Source: Pseudomonas sp. 7SR1 (GTDB lineage: Bacteria; Pseudomonadota; Gammaproteobacteria; Pseudomonadales; Pseudomonadaceae). Taken from it: a stretch of DNA of 64,000 nt. The DNA lies in NCBI RefSeq assembly GCF_900156465.1, contig NZ_LT707064.1, positions 1,462,001-1,526,000 of the forward strand. Direction: 5' to 3'. The position numbers were made by a program, and so were the translations under genes. The notes under the pieces are model-generated. The model searched no databases and was not told where the DNA came from. It saw only the letters and a program-made list of their open reading frames with translations. Positions 23,789-33,032 of this stretch are shown here, piece after piece. Every line of letters begins with the position of its first letter. Position 1 is the stretch's first letter.

Positions 23789-24889
23789 ATGTCATTGCCT
23801 GAATTCGCTTCGGTTTCCCCGGCGGAACTGGAAGCTCGCCTACGCCTGCACCGCTTGCCGGAGCTTGGGCCCAGACGTTTCATGACCCTGATGGAGGCCT
23901 TCGGTTCGGCCTCCAGCGCCGTCAGCGCGCCGGCCAGCGCGTGGCGTGCGCTGGGGTTGCCCATGGCCTGTGCCGAGGCGCGCCGCAACCCGGATGTACG
24001 CGATGGCGCCGCCCATGCATTGGCCTGGCTGGAGCGCGCGGGCCAGCATTTATTGATGTGGGACCAGCCTGAGTACCCGGCATTGCTGGCGCAGATCAGC
24101 GATGCGCCACCGCTGCTCTTCGCCGCCGGCGACCCCGGGATCCTGGAAAAACCGCAACTGGCCATGGTCGGCAGTCGTCGCGCCTCGCGGCCGGGCATGG
24201 ATACCGCGGCGGCCTTTTCCCGGAGCCTGGCCAGCGCCGGCTTCGTCATTACCAGCGGGCTGGCCCTGGGTATCGATGCGGCGGCCCATCAAGCGGCGCT
24301 GGACGTCGGAGGGCAGACCGTCGGCGTGCTGGGCACCGGGCTGGAAAATTTTTATCCACAGCGCAATCGTCGGCTGGCCGACGCCATGATTGCCCAAGGC
24401 AGCGCAGTGCTTTCGGAATTCCCACTGGACGCTCCACCCCATGCCGGCAACTTTCCACGTCGCAACCGGATCATCAGCGGCCTGTCCCTCGGCGTGCTGG
24501 TGGTGGAGGCCAGTGTCGCCAGCGGTTCACTGATCACCGCACGGCTCGCCGCGGAACAGGGCCGCGAGGTCTATGCCATTCCAGGGTCGATCCATCACCC
24601 GGGCGCGCGGGGCTGTCACCAATTGATCCGCGACGGAGCGGCGCTGGTGGAAACCGTCGAGCATATCCTCGAAGCCTTGCGGGGCTGGCAGCGTCTCCCG
24701 TCGACCTGGGAGCCGGTCGCCTCGGCGCACCCGCTGTTGCGCCTGCTCCACGCCGCGCCGCTTACCAGCGAGGCCCTGGCCGATGCCAGCGGCTGGGCAT
24801 TGCCCAAAGTGCTGGCGGCACTGACCGAACTGGAGATGCAAGGGCTGGCCGTGTGTGACAACGGACGCTGGCTTGCGCGGGCCGGTTAG
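23789..24889 (+). CDS. dprA: DNA-processing protein DprA
   Basis: The 366-residue protein loads RecA on incoming single-stranded DNA in transformation. It has an N-terminal SAM-like region (LRLHRLPELGPRRFMTLMEAFG) and the extended Rossmann-fold DprA domain with LAMVGSRRASRPGMDTAAAFSRSLA, VITSGLALGIDAAAHQAAL, VLGTGLENFYPQRNRRL and FPRRNRIISGLS. A C-terminal winged helix (LTSEALADASGWALPKVLAALTELEMQGLA) completes it. AAGGATGATCCG precedes the ATG. It is followed by tsaC, a conserved adjacency. A DnaA box (24352-24360) lies inside the coding sequence. Confidence 0.96.
   Translation: MSLPEFASVSPAELEARLRLHRLPELGPRRFMTLMEAFGSASSAVSAPASAWRALGLPMACAEARRNPDVRDGAAHALAWLERAGQHLLMWDQPEYPALLAQISDAPPLLFAAGDPGILEKPQLAMVGSRRASRPGMDTAAAFSRSLASAGFVITSGLALGIDAAAHQAALDVGGQTVGVLGTGLENFYPQRNRRLADAMIAQGSAVLSEFPLDAPPHAGNFPRRNRIISGLSLGVLVVEASVASGSLITARLAAEQGREVYAIPGSIHHPGARGCHQLIRDGAALVETVEHILEALRGWQRLPSTWEPVASAHPLLRLLHAAPLTSEALADASGWALPKVLAALTELEMQGLAVCDNGRWLARAG
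24352..24360 (+). promoter_or_regulatory. Perfect DnaA box inside dprA
   Basis: TTATCCACA is part of the codons for FYPQ. It may be fortuitous but belongs to a local concentration of such boxes. Confidence 0.35.
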
Positions 24890-24963
24890 GTTTACCTGCT
24901 GGGTTTTATGGGGAAGATCGGTAAACTGCACGCAGCCTTAATTGTGTGTTGCGGAGAACTTTC

Positions 24964-25521
24964 ATGGTCAACAGTTGGCGTGTGCAACAAGCCGCGCGAG
25001 AAATTCGCGCCGGGGCGGTGATTGCCTATCCAACCGAAGCGGTCTGGGGCCTGGGCTGCGATCCGTGGAACGAGGAGGCGGTGGAGCGCCTGCTGGCGAT
25101 CAAGTCGCGGCTGCCCGACAAGGGCCTGATCCTGGTGGCCGATAACATCCACCAGTTCGATTTCCTGTTCGAAGACTTCCCCGAAACCTGGATGGACCGC
25201 ATGGCCAGCACCTGGCCGGGGCCCAATACGTGGCTGGTACCTCACCAGAACCTGCTGCCGGAATGGATTACCGGCGTGCACGACACGGTAGCCCTGCGGG
25301 TCAGCGATCACCCCACCGTACGAGACCTGTGCTCGCTGGTCGGGCCGCTGGTGTCCACCTCGGCCAACCCTCAGGGTCGCCCGGCGGCGCGCACGCGGAT
25401 TCGTGTCGAGCAGTACTTCCGTGGGCAGATCGACCTGGTACTCGGCGGCAACCTGGGTGGGCGCAAGAACCCCAGCGTGATTCGCGACCTGGCGACAGGG
25501 AAGGTCGTGCGCCCGGACTGA
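24964..25521 (+). CDS. tsaC: Threonylcarbamoyl-AMP synthase TsaC (YrdC/RimN)
   Basis: The 185-residue protein forms L-threonylcarbamoyladenylate from threonine, bicarbonate and ATP for tRNA t6A37 synthesis. It has the TsaC/YrdC fold motifs: [34 protein letters not shown] (KxR motif), [15 protein letters not shown], the [10 protein letters not shown] segment, and [16 protein letters not shown]. Length equals the E. coli short form. ATG 24964 with GGAGAA upstream is chosen. It lies 74 bp after dprA. Confidence 0.95.
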   Translation: MVNSWRVQQAAREIRAGAVIAYPTEAVWGLGCDPWNEEAVERLLAIKSRLPDKGLILVADNIHQFDFLFEDFPETWMDRMASTWPGPNTWLVPHQNLLPEWITGVHDTVALRVSDHPTVRDLCSLVGPLVSTSANPQGRPAARTRIRVEQYFRGQIDLVLGGNLGGRKNPSVIRDLATGKVVRPD

Positions 25522-25555
25522 GGCGGGATACAAATTCTGCATCCTGCACAGAACC

Positions 25556-25650
25556 CCCTGTGGGAGCGAGCTTGCTCGCAATAGCGTCAGGCCAGCCAAC
25601 ATTGAAGTCGACTGATACGCCGCCATCGCGAGCAGGCTCGCTCCCACAGG
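25556..25650. repeat. Inverted pair of REP elements (REPIN-like)
   Basis: A plus copy (GTGGGAGCGAGCTTGCTCGC, 25556-25586) and a minus copy (ATCGCGAGCAGGCTCGCTCC, 25623-25650) face each other between convergent tsaC and qorA. The mRNA hairpin would help separate the two transcripts. Confidence 0.85.
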
Positions 25651-25678
25651 TTCTGCAGGACACCTTCGTCCGTGTAGC

Positions 25679-26656
25679 TCAAGGCAGGAGGATGGTCGAC
25701 CCCGTCGTCCGCCGCGCCGACAGTTCGGTCTGGGCCTTGGCCGCTTCCGCCAGCGGATACCGCTGGTTGATATCCACCGTGAGCTTGCCGCTGCTGATCA
25801 TCCCGAACAGTTCGTCGGCCATGCGCTGCAGGTTTTCGGCGTTGTTGGCGTAGGTTGCCAGGGTCGGGCGGGTGACATACAGCGAGCCTTTGGCCGAGAG
25901 GATCCCCAGGTTCACACCGTCCACCGCACCCGAAGCGTTGCCGAAGCTCACCACCAGGCCACGGGGAGCGACGCAGTCCAGGGAGGTCAGCCAGGTGTCC
26001 TTGCCCACCCCGTCGTACACCACCGGGACTTTCTTGCCGTCAGTCAATTCCAGCACACGCTGTACGACGTTTTCCTTGCTGTAATCGATGGTTTCCCAGG
26101 CGCCATGGGCCTTGGCGACAGCGGCTTTTTCCGGCGAGCTGACGGTACCGATCAACTTCACGCCCAGGGCCTTGGCCCATTGGCAGGCCAGGGAACCCAC
26201 GCCCCCGGCGGCGGCATGGAACAGGATGGTTTCGCCCGCCTTGATTTCATAGGTCTGGCGCAGCAGGTACTGCACGGTCAGGCCCTTGAGCATCACGCCG
26301 GCGGCCTGTTCGAAACCGATGGATTCGGGCAGATGCACCAGGTTGGCTTCGGGCAATACATGCACATCGCTGTAGGCGCCCAGCGGACCGCTGCCATAGG
26401 CCACCCGGTCGCCCACCTTGAATCGCGTGACAGCACTGCCGACCGCTTCCACCACACCCGCCCCTTCGGAACCCAACCCCGAAGGCAACGCCGGTGGTGG
26501 GTAGAGGCCGCTGCGGTAGTAGGTGTCGATGAAATTCAGGCCGATCGCCCGATTGCTGACGCGCACCTGCTGCGGCCCCGGCTCGGCAGGCTGGTAGTCC
26601 ACGTACTCGAGTACCTCGGGACCGCCGTGGGAACTGAACTGGATACGTTTGGCCAT
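25679..26656 (-). CDS. qorA: NADPH:quinone oxidoreductase (zinc-independent MDR family)
   Basis: The 325-residue enzyme reduces quinones by one electron with NADPH. A GroES-like N-domain (RVSNRAIGLNFIDTYYRSGLYPPPALPSGLGSEGAGVVEAVG) lacks the zinc-ligand Cys cluster of alcohol dehydrogenases. The NADPH-binding motif is HAAAGGVGSLACQWAKALG, followed by GTVSSPEKAAVAKAHGAWETIDY. It closely fits E. coli QorA. ATG 26656 has GGAGAAAGTGAAG before it. It is divergent from hemF, a conserved layout in Pseudomonas. Confidence 0.93.
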   Translation of the reverse strand: MAKRIQFSSHGGPEVLEYVDYQPAEPGPQQVRVSNRAIGLNFIDTYYRSGLYPPPALPSGLGSEGAGVVEAVGSAVTRFKVGDRVAYGSGPLGAYSDVHVLPEANLVHLPESIGFEQAAGVMLKGLTVQYLLRQTYEIKAGETILFHAAAGGVGSLACQWAKALGVKLIGTVSSPEKAAVAKAHGAWETIDYSKENVVQRVLELTDGKKVPVVYDGVGKDTWLTSLDCVAPRGLVVSFGNASGAVDGVNLGILSAKGSLYVTRPTLATYANNAENLQRMADELFGMISSGKLTVDINQRYPLAEAAKAQTELSARRTTGSTILLP

Positions 26657-26796
26657 CTTCACTTTCTCCTTGTCGCGGGCTTTTTACCAAGCCTGCTATC
26701 GGACTCCTAAGCCTGGCCTTCGTCAACTGTGGCGTTGCCGAACGCGATGTTATCCTGTGCGCCCATTTGCCACCCGGCCCGTCGTACGCCGCGTAG

Positions 26797-27735
<939 letters not shown>

Positions 27736-27748
27736 ACGGGGAACGACC

Positions 27749-28570
27749 ATGGACCGCTACGTTGTAATGGGTAACCCGATCGGCCACAGCAAGTCGCCGT
27801 TGATCCATCGCCTGTTTGCCGAGCAGACCGGACAGACGCTGGACTACAGCACCCTTCTGGCCCCCCTGGACGATTTTGCCGGTTGCGCACGGGAATTTTT
27901 CCGCGAAGGTCGCGGGGCGAATGTCACGGTACCGTTCAAGGAAGACGCCTTCCGACTGGCCGACAGCCTGACCGAGCGGGCGCAGCGGGCCGGGGCGGTC
28001 AACACCCTGAGCAAGCTGGACGACGGCCGCCTGCTGGGCGACAACACCGATGGTGCCGGGCTGGTGCGGGACCTCACCGTCAACGCCGGCTTCAGCCTCA
28101 AGGGCAAGCGCATCCTGTTGCTGGGCGCGGGCGGGGCCGTGCGTGGTGCCCTGGAACCGCTGCTGGCCGAAGCGCCGGCCTCGGTGATCATCGCCAACCG
28201 CACGGTGGAAAAAGCCGAATTGCTGGCGGAGCTGTTCGCTGACCTGGGCCCCGTCTCGGCCAGTGGCTTCGATTGGCTGCGAGAGCCGGTGGACCTGATC
28301 ATCAATGCGACGTCTGCAAGCCTGTCCGGAGACGTACCGCCGATTGCCGCAAGCCTGATCGAACCCGGCAAGACCTTCTGCTACGACATGATGTATGGCA
28401 AGGAGCCGACTTCGTTCTGCCGTTGGGCCCGTGAGCAAGGCGCGGCGGTGGCGATGGATGGCCTGGGGATGCTGGCCGAACAGGCCGGCGAAGCGTTTTT
28501 TCTGTGGCGCGGGATACGCCCGGACACGGCGCCGGTACTGGCGGAGCTGCGCCGCCAGTTGGCCCTGTAG
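27749..28570 (+). CDS. aroE: Shikimate dehydrogenase (NADP+)
   Basis: The 273-residue enzyme reduces 3-dehydroshikimate to shikimate. The N-terminal substrate domain shows [16 protein letters not shown] (SxS substrate loop) and [11 protein letters not shown] with the catalytic Lys. The NADP domain has [29 protein letters not shown] and [11 protein letters not shown], and the end has [22 protein letters not shown] 27749 follows GGGGAACGACC. It is likely cotranscribed with hemF. The hemF-aroE order is conserved in Pseudomonas. Confidence 0.97.
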   Translation: MDRYVVMGNPIGHSKSPLIHRLFAEQTGQTLDYSTLLAPLDDFAGCAREFFREGRGANVTVPFKEDAFRLADSLTERAQRAGAVNTLSKLDDGRLLGDNTDGAGLVRDLTVNAGFSLKGKRILLLGAGGAVRGALEPLLAEAPASVIIANRTVEKAELLAELFADLGPVSASGFDWLREPVDLIINATSASLSGDVPPIAASLIEPGKTFCYDMMYGKEPTSFCRWAREQGAAVAMDGLGMLAEQAGEAFFLWRGIRPDTAPVLAELRRQLAL

Positions 28571-28579
28571 GCTTTTGGC

Positions 28580-28620
28580 TTGTGGCGAGGGGATTTATCC
28601 CCGTTGGAGTGCGAAACAGT
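28580..28620 (+). repeat. REP-like element (GTGGCGAGGGGATTTATCCCC family)
   Basis: TGTGGCGAGGGGATTTATCC followed by CCGTTGGAGTGCGAAACAG. It is a single copy of the second REP family in the window, whose palindrome is GGGGATTTATCCCC. It lies directly after aroE. Confidence 0.75.
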
Positions 28621-28622
28621 CC

Positions 28623-28652
28623 AAAAAAAGCGGAGCGATGCGACGTTCCGCT
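28623..28652 (-). terminator. Intrinsic terminator of the SulP gene
   Basis: AGCGGA / TCCGCT with a 12-nt loop containing further GCG pairing; the minus strand ends in T7. It lies about 45 bp downstream of the sulP stop codon. Confidence 0.65.
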
Positions 28653-28698
28653 AAATCCCCTTCCACAGGCGTATGGGCCTTGAGCTCTCTGCGCGCCT

Positions 28699-30267
28699 TC
28701 AGTCTTCGAAGAGAATCGGGCAGTGCTGCGGCCCCTCCAGCTTCATCAACTCCTCCACCACATGGGGCCTGGCCTTGCGCAAGGTCAGGCGGCGTCCCTG
28801 GGTGCGCAGCCGGCGGGCTTCCTGATGGAGCATTTCCACCCCGGAATAATCGATGAAGTTGATCTGCTGGGCATCGATCACCACCTGTTGCGCCTGCAAA
28901 CGTTGCAGGCGTACCTGCAGGTAATGGCTGGCCCCGAAAAAGATCGAACCACCGACCCGCAGGATATCGGCGTCCCCTTCGCGGGAGTGCTGCACTCGGG
29001 GCTGCGAGGTGCGCTTGAGGTAAAAAAACAGCGAGGCCAACACACCGGCATAGATGGCGGTCTGCAGCTCCAGCAGCAAGGTGGCCAGGCACGTCAGGCC
29101 CATCACCATGAATTCGGAGCGGCTTACCCGGTACAACGCCCGGATGCCACGATGGTCCACCAATCCCCAGGCAATCAGCAGAATGCTGCCGGCCATGGCC
29201 GGAATAGGGATGTGCGAGATCAGCTTCGCACCGGCCACCGCGAACAAGGCCACCCACAATGCCGAGAACACCCCGGCCAGGGGCGAACAGGCCCCCGCTT
29301 CATAACTGAGGCCGGAGCGAGTGAAGGAACCGGCCGACAACGAGCCGGAAAAGAAACCTCCCACGATATTGGAAAGGCCCTGGGCCCTGACTTCCTGGTT
29401 CGCATCGAGCAATTGCCCGGAGCGTACCGACAGCGAACGGGCAATGGACAAACTGGTCACCAACCCCAGCATGCCCACCGCAACGGCCCCGGGTAGCAGA
29501 CGCAGTATCAGCTCCAGGTCCAGCGGCAGCGGCGTGAAGGGCGGCAGGCGCCCGACAAAGGCACTGACCAGCGCCACATGCCCGAACATCGTCGGCCACA
29601 GCCAGACCACCAGACTGCTGATGACCAGGGTTATCAACAGGCTCGGCCAGCGCGGCAGCAGCCGCTTGAGCACCACACCCAGCACCAGTGTTGCCAAACC
29701 CAGCAGCAAGGAAGGTTTATCCACAGCCTGGATATGGCTGAGCAACATCAACAGGCCCTTCAGCGCCGTGGCTTCGTTCGGCAGGTCCAGGCCCAGCAGG
29801 TTGGGCAATTGCCCAAGGGCGATGACCACCGCCGCGCCCAGGGTGAAACCCAGCACCACCGAGTGCGAAACGAAATTCACCAGGGCGCCGAAACGCAACA
29901 GCCCCAGCAACCATTGGAAAATGCCCGCCAGTACCGTCAGCAGCAGGATCAGGGTGATGTAGTCCTGGGAAGCCGGCACGGCCAGAGGGCTGACGCTGGC
30001 GTACAAGACGATGGAGATCGCCGCCGTAGGCCCGCAGATCAGGTGCCACGACGATCCCCACAGGCAGGCGATCAGCACCGGCACGATGGCCGCGTACAAA
30101 CCGTACTCCGGGGGCAAGCCGGCAATCAGGGCGTAGGCGATGGATTGCGGCAACGCGAGAATCGCACCGCTCAGGCCGACGATCAGGTCGCGGCCGACAC
30201 TCTGGCGGGTCTGCCGGGGCAGCCAGCTCAGGAAGGGAAAGAGTGAATGGCGCGTGGGGATTGCCAT
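28699..30267 (-). CDS. SulP/SLC26-family anion transporter with STAS domain
   Basis: The 522-residue inner-membrane transporter has about 14 membrane segments. It starts with the SulP signature (RDLIVGLSGAILALPQSIAYALIAGLPPEYGLYAAIVPVLIACLWGSS), continues with QEVRAQGLSNIVGGFFSGSLSAGSFTRS, and ends in a cytoplasmic STAS domain (VVIDAQQINFIDYSGVEMLHQEARRL, about 430-522). The family carries sulfate, bicarbonate or other oxyanions. Its neighbours, a choline-type binding protein and choline sulfatase on the same strand, suggest a role in choline-sulfate or sulfate traffic. Specificity cannot be read from sequence. A DnaA box (29717-29725) lies inside. Confidence 0.9.
   Translation of the reverse strand: MAIPTRHSLFPFLSWLPRQTRQSVGRDLIVGLSGAILALPQSIAYALIAGLPPEYGLYAAIVPVLIACLWGSSWHLICGPTAAISIVLYASVSPLAVPASQDYITLILLLTVLAGIFQWLLGLLRFGALVNFVSHSVVLGFTLGAAVVIALGQLPNLLGLDLPNEATALKGLLMLLSHIQAVDKPSLLLGLATLVLGVVLKRLLPRWPSLLITLVISSLVVWLWPTMFGHVALVSAFVGRLPPFTPLPLDLELILRLLPGAVAVGMLGLVTSLSIARSLSVRSGQLLDANQEVRAQGLSNIVGGFFSGSLSAGSFTRSGLSYEAGACSPLAGVFSALWVALFAVAGAKLISHIPIPAMAGSILLIAWGLVDHRGIRALYRVSRSEFMVMGLTCLATLLLELQTAIYAGVLASLFFYLKRTSQPRVQHSREGDADILRVGGSIFFGASHYLQVRLQRLQAQQVVIDAQQINFIDYSGVEMLHQEARRLRTQGRRLTLRKARPHVVEELMKLEGPQHCPILFED
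29717..29725 (+). promoter_or_regulatory. Perfect DnaA box inside the SulP gene
   Basis: TTATCCACA; on the gene strand it encodes VDK. Part of the 23.7-33.8 kb box concentration. Confidence 0.35.
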
Positions 30268-30337
30268 GGGGCCTCAGGGATGGGGTTTGGCGAAAGAGTA
30301 ACAGGACAGCGCGCCGCTCTCTCTGTGAAGGTCATAT

Positions 30338-30461
30338 CTGTGGCGAGAGGATTTAACCCGCTGGGTTGCGAAACCTCCCCGATCGGTTGGCGCCATCCCT
30401 GGCACGCTGGGGGGCTTCAGGGCTGCTTCGCAGTCCAACGGTGATAAACCCCCGCCACAGG
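30338..30461. repeat. Inverted pair of GTGGCGAGGGG-type repeats
   Basis: A plus copy (TGTGGCGAGAGGATTTAACC, 30338-30371) and a minus copy (GGTGATAAACCCCCGCCACA, 30439-30461) enclose about 65 bp. Both copies are slightly degenerate. They lie between choX and sulP. Confidence 0.65.
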
Positions 30462-30467
30462 CCGGCC

Positions 30468-31388
30468 TTACAGCTTGGCTTTCACCGCCGCCAGCGCATC
30501 CTTGCCATCCAGGGTCTTCACGCCGTCCAGCCATTTGTCCAGCACCGCCGGGTTGGCCTTGATCCAGGCCTTGGCCGCTTCGGCGTTGCTGACCTTGTTG
30601 TTCACCACGTCGGCCATGATGCTGTTTTCCATTTCCTGGGTGAAACTCAGGTTGGTCAACAGCTTGCCAACGTTCGGGCAGGCCTGTGCATAACCCTTGC
30701 GGGTCAGGGTATAGACACTGCCTGTCTCGCCGAAATATTTCTCGCCACCCTTGAGGTAATGCATCTTGAGCTGCACGTTCATGGGGTGCGGCGTCCAGCC
30801 GAGGAAAGTCACGAATTTCTGTTTCTTCACGGCCCGGGACACTTCCGCCAGCATCGCCTGTTCGCTGGACTCCACCAGTTTCCACTCGCCCATGCCGAAA
30901 TCATTGGTCTTGATGATTTCCTTCAAGGACAGGTTGGCCGGGGCGCCAGAACCGATGCCGTAGATTTTCTTGTCGAACTTGTCGGCAAATTTGTTCAGGT
31001 CGGCAAAGTTATGCACACCTGCATCCCACACGTAATCCGGAACCGCCAGGGTGAACTCGGTGCCGTCCAGGTTCTTGGCCAACTGCGTGACATCGCCCGT
31101 GGCCACGAACTTGTCATAGAAGCCCTGCTGCGCCGGCATCCAGTTACCCAGGAAGACGTCGACCTGACCGTCCTTGAGGCCGCCGAAGGTGATCGGCACC
31201 GCCAGGGTATCCACTCTGGGCTTGTATCCCATGCCGTCCAGCAGCAAACCGGTAATGGCGTTGGTCGCCGCGATATCGCTCCAGCCCGGGTCGGCCATCT
31301 TCACCGTTTCGCAGCTCTGCTCGGCCCACGCCGAAGCACTGCTCAACGCCAACAGCCCGGCGGTCAGTACTGTGGATAACTTTTGCAT
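30468..31388 (-). CDS. choX: Choline/betaine-type ABC substrate-binding protein
   Basis: The 306-residue periplasmic protein has a signal peptide (MQKLSTVLTAGLLALSSASAWA). The OpuAC-like domain contains CETVKMADPGWSDIAATNAITGLLLDGMGY, DVFLGNWMPAQQGFYDKF and FVTFLGWTPHPMN, matching choline-binding ChoX and its relatives, whose aromatic-box Trp and Tyr bind the trimethylammonium group. No ABC permease or ATPase gene is adjacent, so it must use a partner elsewhere. It follows betC by 15 bp and is probably cotranscribed. The Leu4 codon is the rare TTA and creates a DnaA box. Choline sulfate as ligand is an inference from context. Confidence 0.88.
   Translation of the reverse strand: MQKLSTVLTAGLLALSSASAWAEQSCETVKMADPGWSDIAATNAITGLLLDGMGYKPRVDTLAVPITFGGLKDGQVDVFLGNWMPAQQGFYDKFVATGDVTQLAKNLDGTEFTLAVPDYVWDAGVHNFADLNKFADKFDKKIYGIGSGAPANLSLKEIIKTNDFGMGEWKLVESSEQAMLAEVSRAVKKQKFVTFLGWTPHPMNVQLKMHYLKGGEKYFGETGSVYTLTRKGYAQACPNVGKLLTNLSFTQEMENSIMADVVNNKVSNAEAAKAWIKANPAVLDKWLDGVKTLDGKDALAAVKAKL
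31009..31017 (+). promoter_or_regulatory. Relaxed DnaA box inside choX
   Basis: TTATGCACA fits TTATNCACA. A second relaxed box (TGTGCATAA) lies at 30685-30693 in the same gene. Confidence 0.3.
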
Positions 31389-31431
31389 GTGCTTCCCCTT
31401 ACGTTATTGGTTTTGGCAGGGTTGTGGATAA
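31371..31431 (-). promoter_or_regulatory. Two perfect DnaA boxes at the betC-choX junction
   Basis: TGTGGATAA occurs at 31371-31379 (choX codons 4-6) and at 31423-31431 (betC C-terminal codons), same orientation, start-to-start spacing 52 bp, about five helical turns. Confidence 0.45.
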
Positions 31432-32918
31432 CGGGCCTTGCGCTCCAGATCGTCGAGGTCGATGTGATTGCGCATGTACTGCTGGCTGGCGTCCACCAGC
31501 GGCTGGTGATCCCAGCTCTTGAGTTTGCCCAGGGTCAGCGCCTGGGCGACGAAACGACGGCGCCGCTGACTGGCGAGCACCTGTCGATGAATGCCTGGGA
31601 TGTCCCACTTGGCTCGCGCTTCGGCGAGAAAATCGGCGAATAGCTGCTGGTGATCCGGCGATTGGCTGAGATCCTCCAGTTCCCTGGGATCGTTTCGAAC
31701 ATTGAACAGCAGGCACGGGTCGTCTTCGCTGTAGATGAATTTCCACGGACCACGACGGATCATCATCAAGGGACTGATGGTGCCTTCGGCCATGTATTCA
31801 CCGAACACTTCATCGTGCCCGCCCTGCCCTTGCAGGTGCGGCACCAGCGACCGGCCATCCAGGGGCAGGCCCGGCTCCAGGGTGCCGCCGGCCAGTTCCA
31901 CCAGGGTCGGCAGCAGATCGGCAGTGGACACCGCCGCGCCGACGCGACCGCTGGCGAATTGGCCAGGCGCACTGATCAGCAGCGGCACACGAGCGGCCAT
32001 CTCGAACCAGTGCATTTTGTACCAGAGGCCTTTCTCACCGAGCATGTCCCCGTGATCGCCGGAGAAGATGATGATGGTGTCGTCCATCAGGCCGGTATCC
32101 TCCAGGGTCTGCAGCAGCTTGCCGATGTTGCTGTCGATGTAGCTGCACGCACCGAAGTAGGCACGACGGGCATCGCGAATCTTATCCACAGGCAGGGGCT
32201 TGTCCCACAGATCATAGACTTTCAACAGGCGCTGGGAATGCGGGTCGAGCTCGCTTTGCGCCGGCGTGTGGGGCAGCGGGATGTCCTTGTCTTCATACAG
32301 GTCCCAGAAGGTCTTGGGAATCGTGTACGGGTCATGGGGGTGGGTCATCGACACGGTCAGGCAGAACGGCTGGTCGCCGTCCTCGCGGATGTGGTCGAAC
32401 AGATACTGCTGGGCCTTGAAGACCACCTCTTCATCGAAGTCCAGCTGATTGGTTCGTACGCAAGGCCCGGCCTGCAACACCGAAGACATGTTGTGGTACC
32501 AGCTCGGCCGCACGTCCGGTTCGTCCCAGTTCACGGCCCAGCCGTAGTCGGCGGGGTAGATATCACTGGTCAGGCGTTCTTCGTAGCCGTGCAACTGGTC
32601 GGGTCCGCAAAAGTGCATCTTGCCGGACAGCGCCGTGCGATAGCCCAGGCGTCGCAGGTAATGGGCATAAGTCGGGACATCAGCGGGAAAATCCGCCGCG
32701 TTGTCGTAGGCGCCGATCTTGCTGGGTAACTGGCCGCTCACCAGGGTAAAGCGCGACGGTGCACACAGCGGGCTGTTGCAATACGCGGCGTCGAATACCA
32801 CGCCCTGGTCGGCCAGGCGTGACAGGTTTGGCAGCTTGATCGGCGAAGAGCCATAGATCGGCAACATTGGCGCGGCCATCTGATCGGCCATGATGAAAAG
32901 AATGTTCTTGCGCTTCAT
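31404..32918 (-). CDS. betC: Choline sulfatase BetC
   Basis: The 504-residue cytosolic sulfatase hydrolyses choline-O-sulfate to choline and sulfate. ILFIMADQMAAPMLPIYG starts the alkaline-phosphatase-like fold with metal-binding Asp. The formylglycine motif is LCAPSRFTL (Cys52-x-Pro-Ser-Arg). IIFSGDHGDMLGEKGLWYKMHWFE carries further metal ligands. The C-terminal tail (RRRRFVAQALTLGKLKSWDHQPLVDASQQYMRNH) is the choline-sulfatase-specific extension that completes the active site of the oligomer. ATG 32918 matches the family start; an upstream ATG (32936) has no ribosome site. It leads an operon with choX and is divergent from a LysR regulator. Confidence 0.95.
   Translation of the reverse strand: MKRKNILFIMADQMAAPMLPIYGSSPIKLPNLSRLADQGVVFDAAYCNSPLCAPSRFTLVSGQLPSKIGAYDNAADFPADVPTYAHYLRRLGYRTALSGKMHFCGPDQLHGYEERLTSDIYPADYGWAVNWDEPDVRPSWYHNMSSVLQAGPCVRTNQLDFDEEVVFKAQQYLFDHIREDGDQPFCLTVSMTHPHDPYTIPKTFWDLYEDKDIPLPHTPAQSELDPHSQRLLKVYDLWDKPLPVDKIRDARRAYFGACSYIDSNIGKLLQTLEDTGLMDDTIIIFSGDHGDMLGEKGLWYKMHWFEMAARVPLLISAPGQFASGRVGAAVSTADLLPTLVELAGGTLEPGLPLDGRSLVPHLQGQGGHDEVFGEYMAEGTISPLMMIRRGPWKFIYSEDDPCLLFNVRNDPRELEDLSQSPDHQQLFADFLAEARAKWDIPGIHRQVLASQRRRRFVAQALTLGKLKSWDHQPLVDASQQYMRNHIDLDDLERKARYPQPCQNQ
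32182..32190 (+). promoter_or_regulatory. Perfect DnaA box inside betC
   Basis: TTATCCACA; on the gene strand it encodes VDK. Part of the same box concentration. Confidence 0.35.
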
Positions 32919-32932
32919 GTGTTCGCGGCATT

Positions 32933-32951
32933 CCATAGTGAGCGGTTATGG
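32933..32951. promoter_or_regulatory. Candidate LysR-type box upstream of betC
   Basis: CCATA-GTGAGCGGT-TATGG is a dyad with the T-N11-A pattern (T32936, A32948), in the 114-bp region between betC and its regulator. Its place right at the betC start would suit repression, or activation if the mRNA starts further upstream. Confidence 0.4.
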
Positions 32952-33032
32952 GAAATTGCTGCGATCGAGCATGTGCCCCGTGTCTGTTACGGTAAAGCCC
33001 ATGCAGAACAATGACTAGGATAAGCACAGCTT

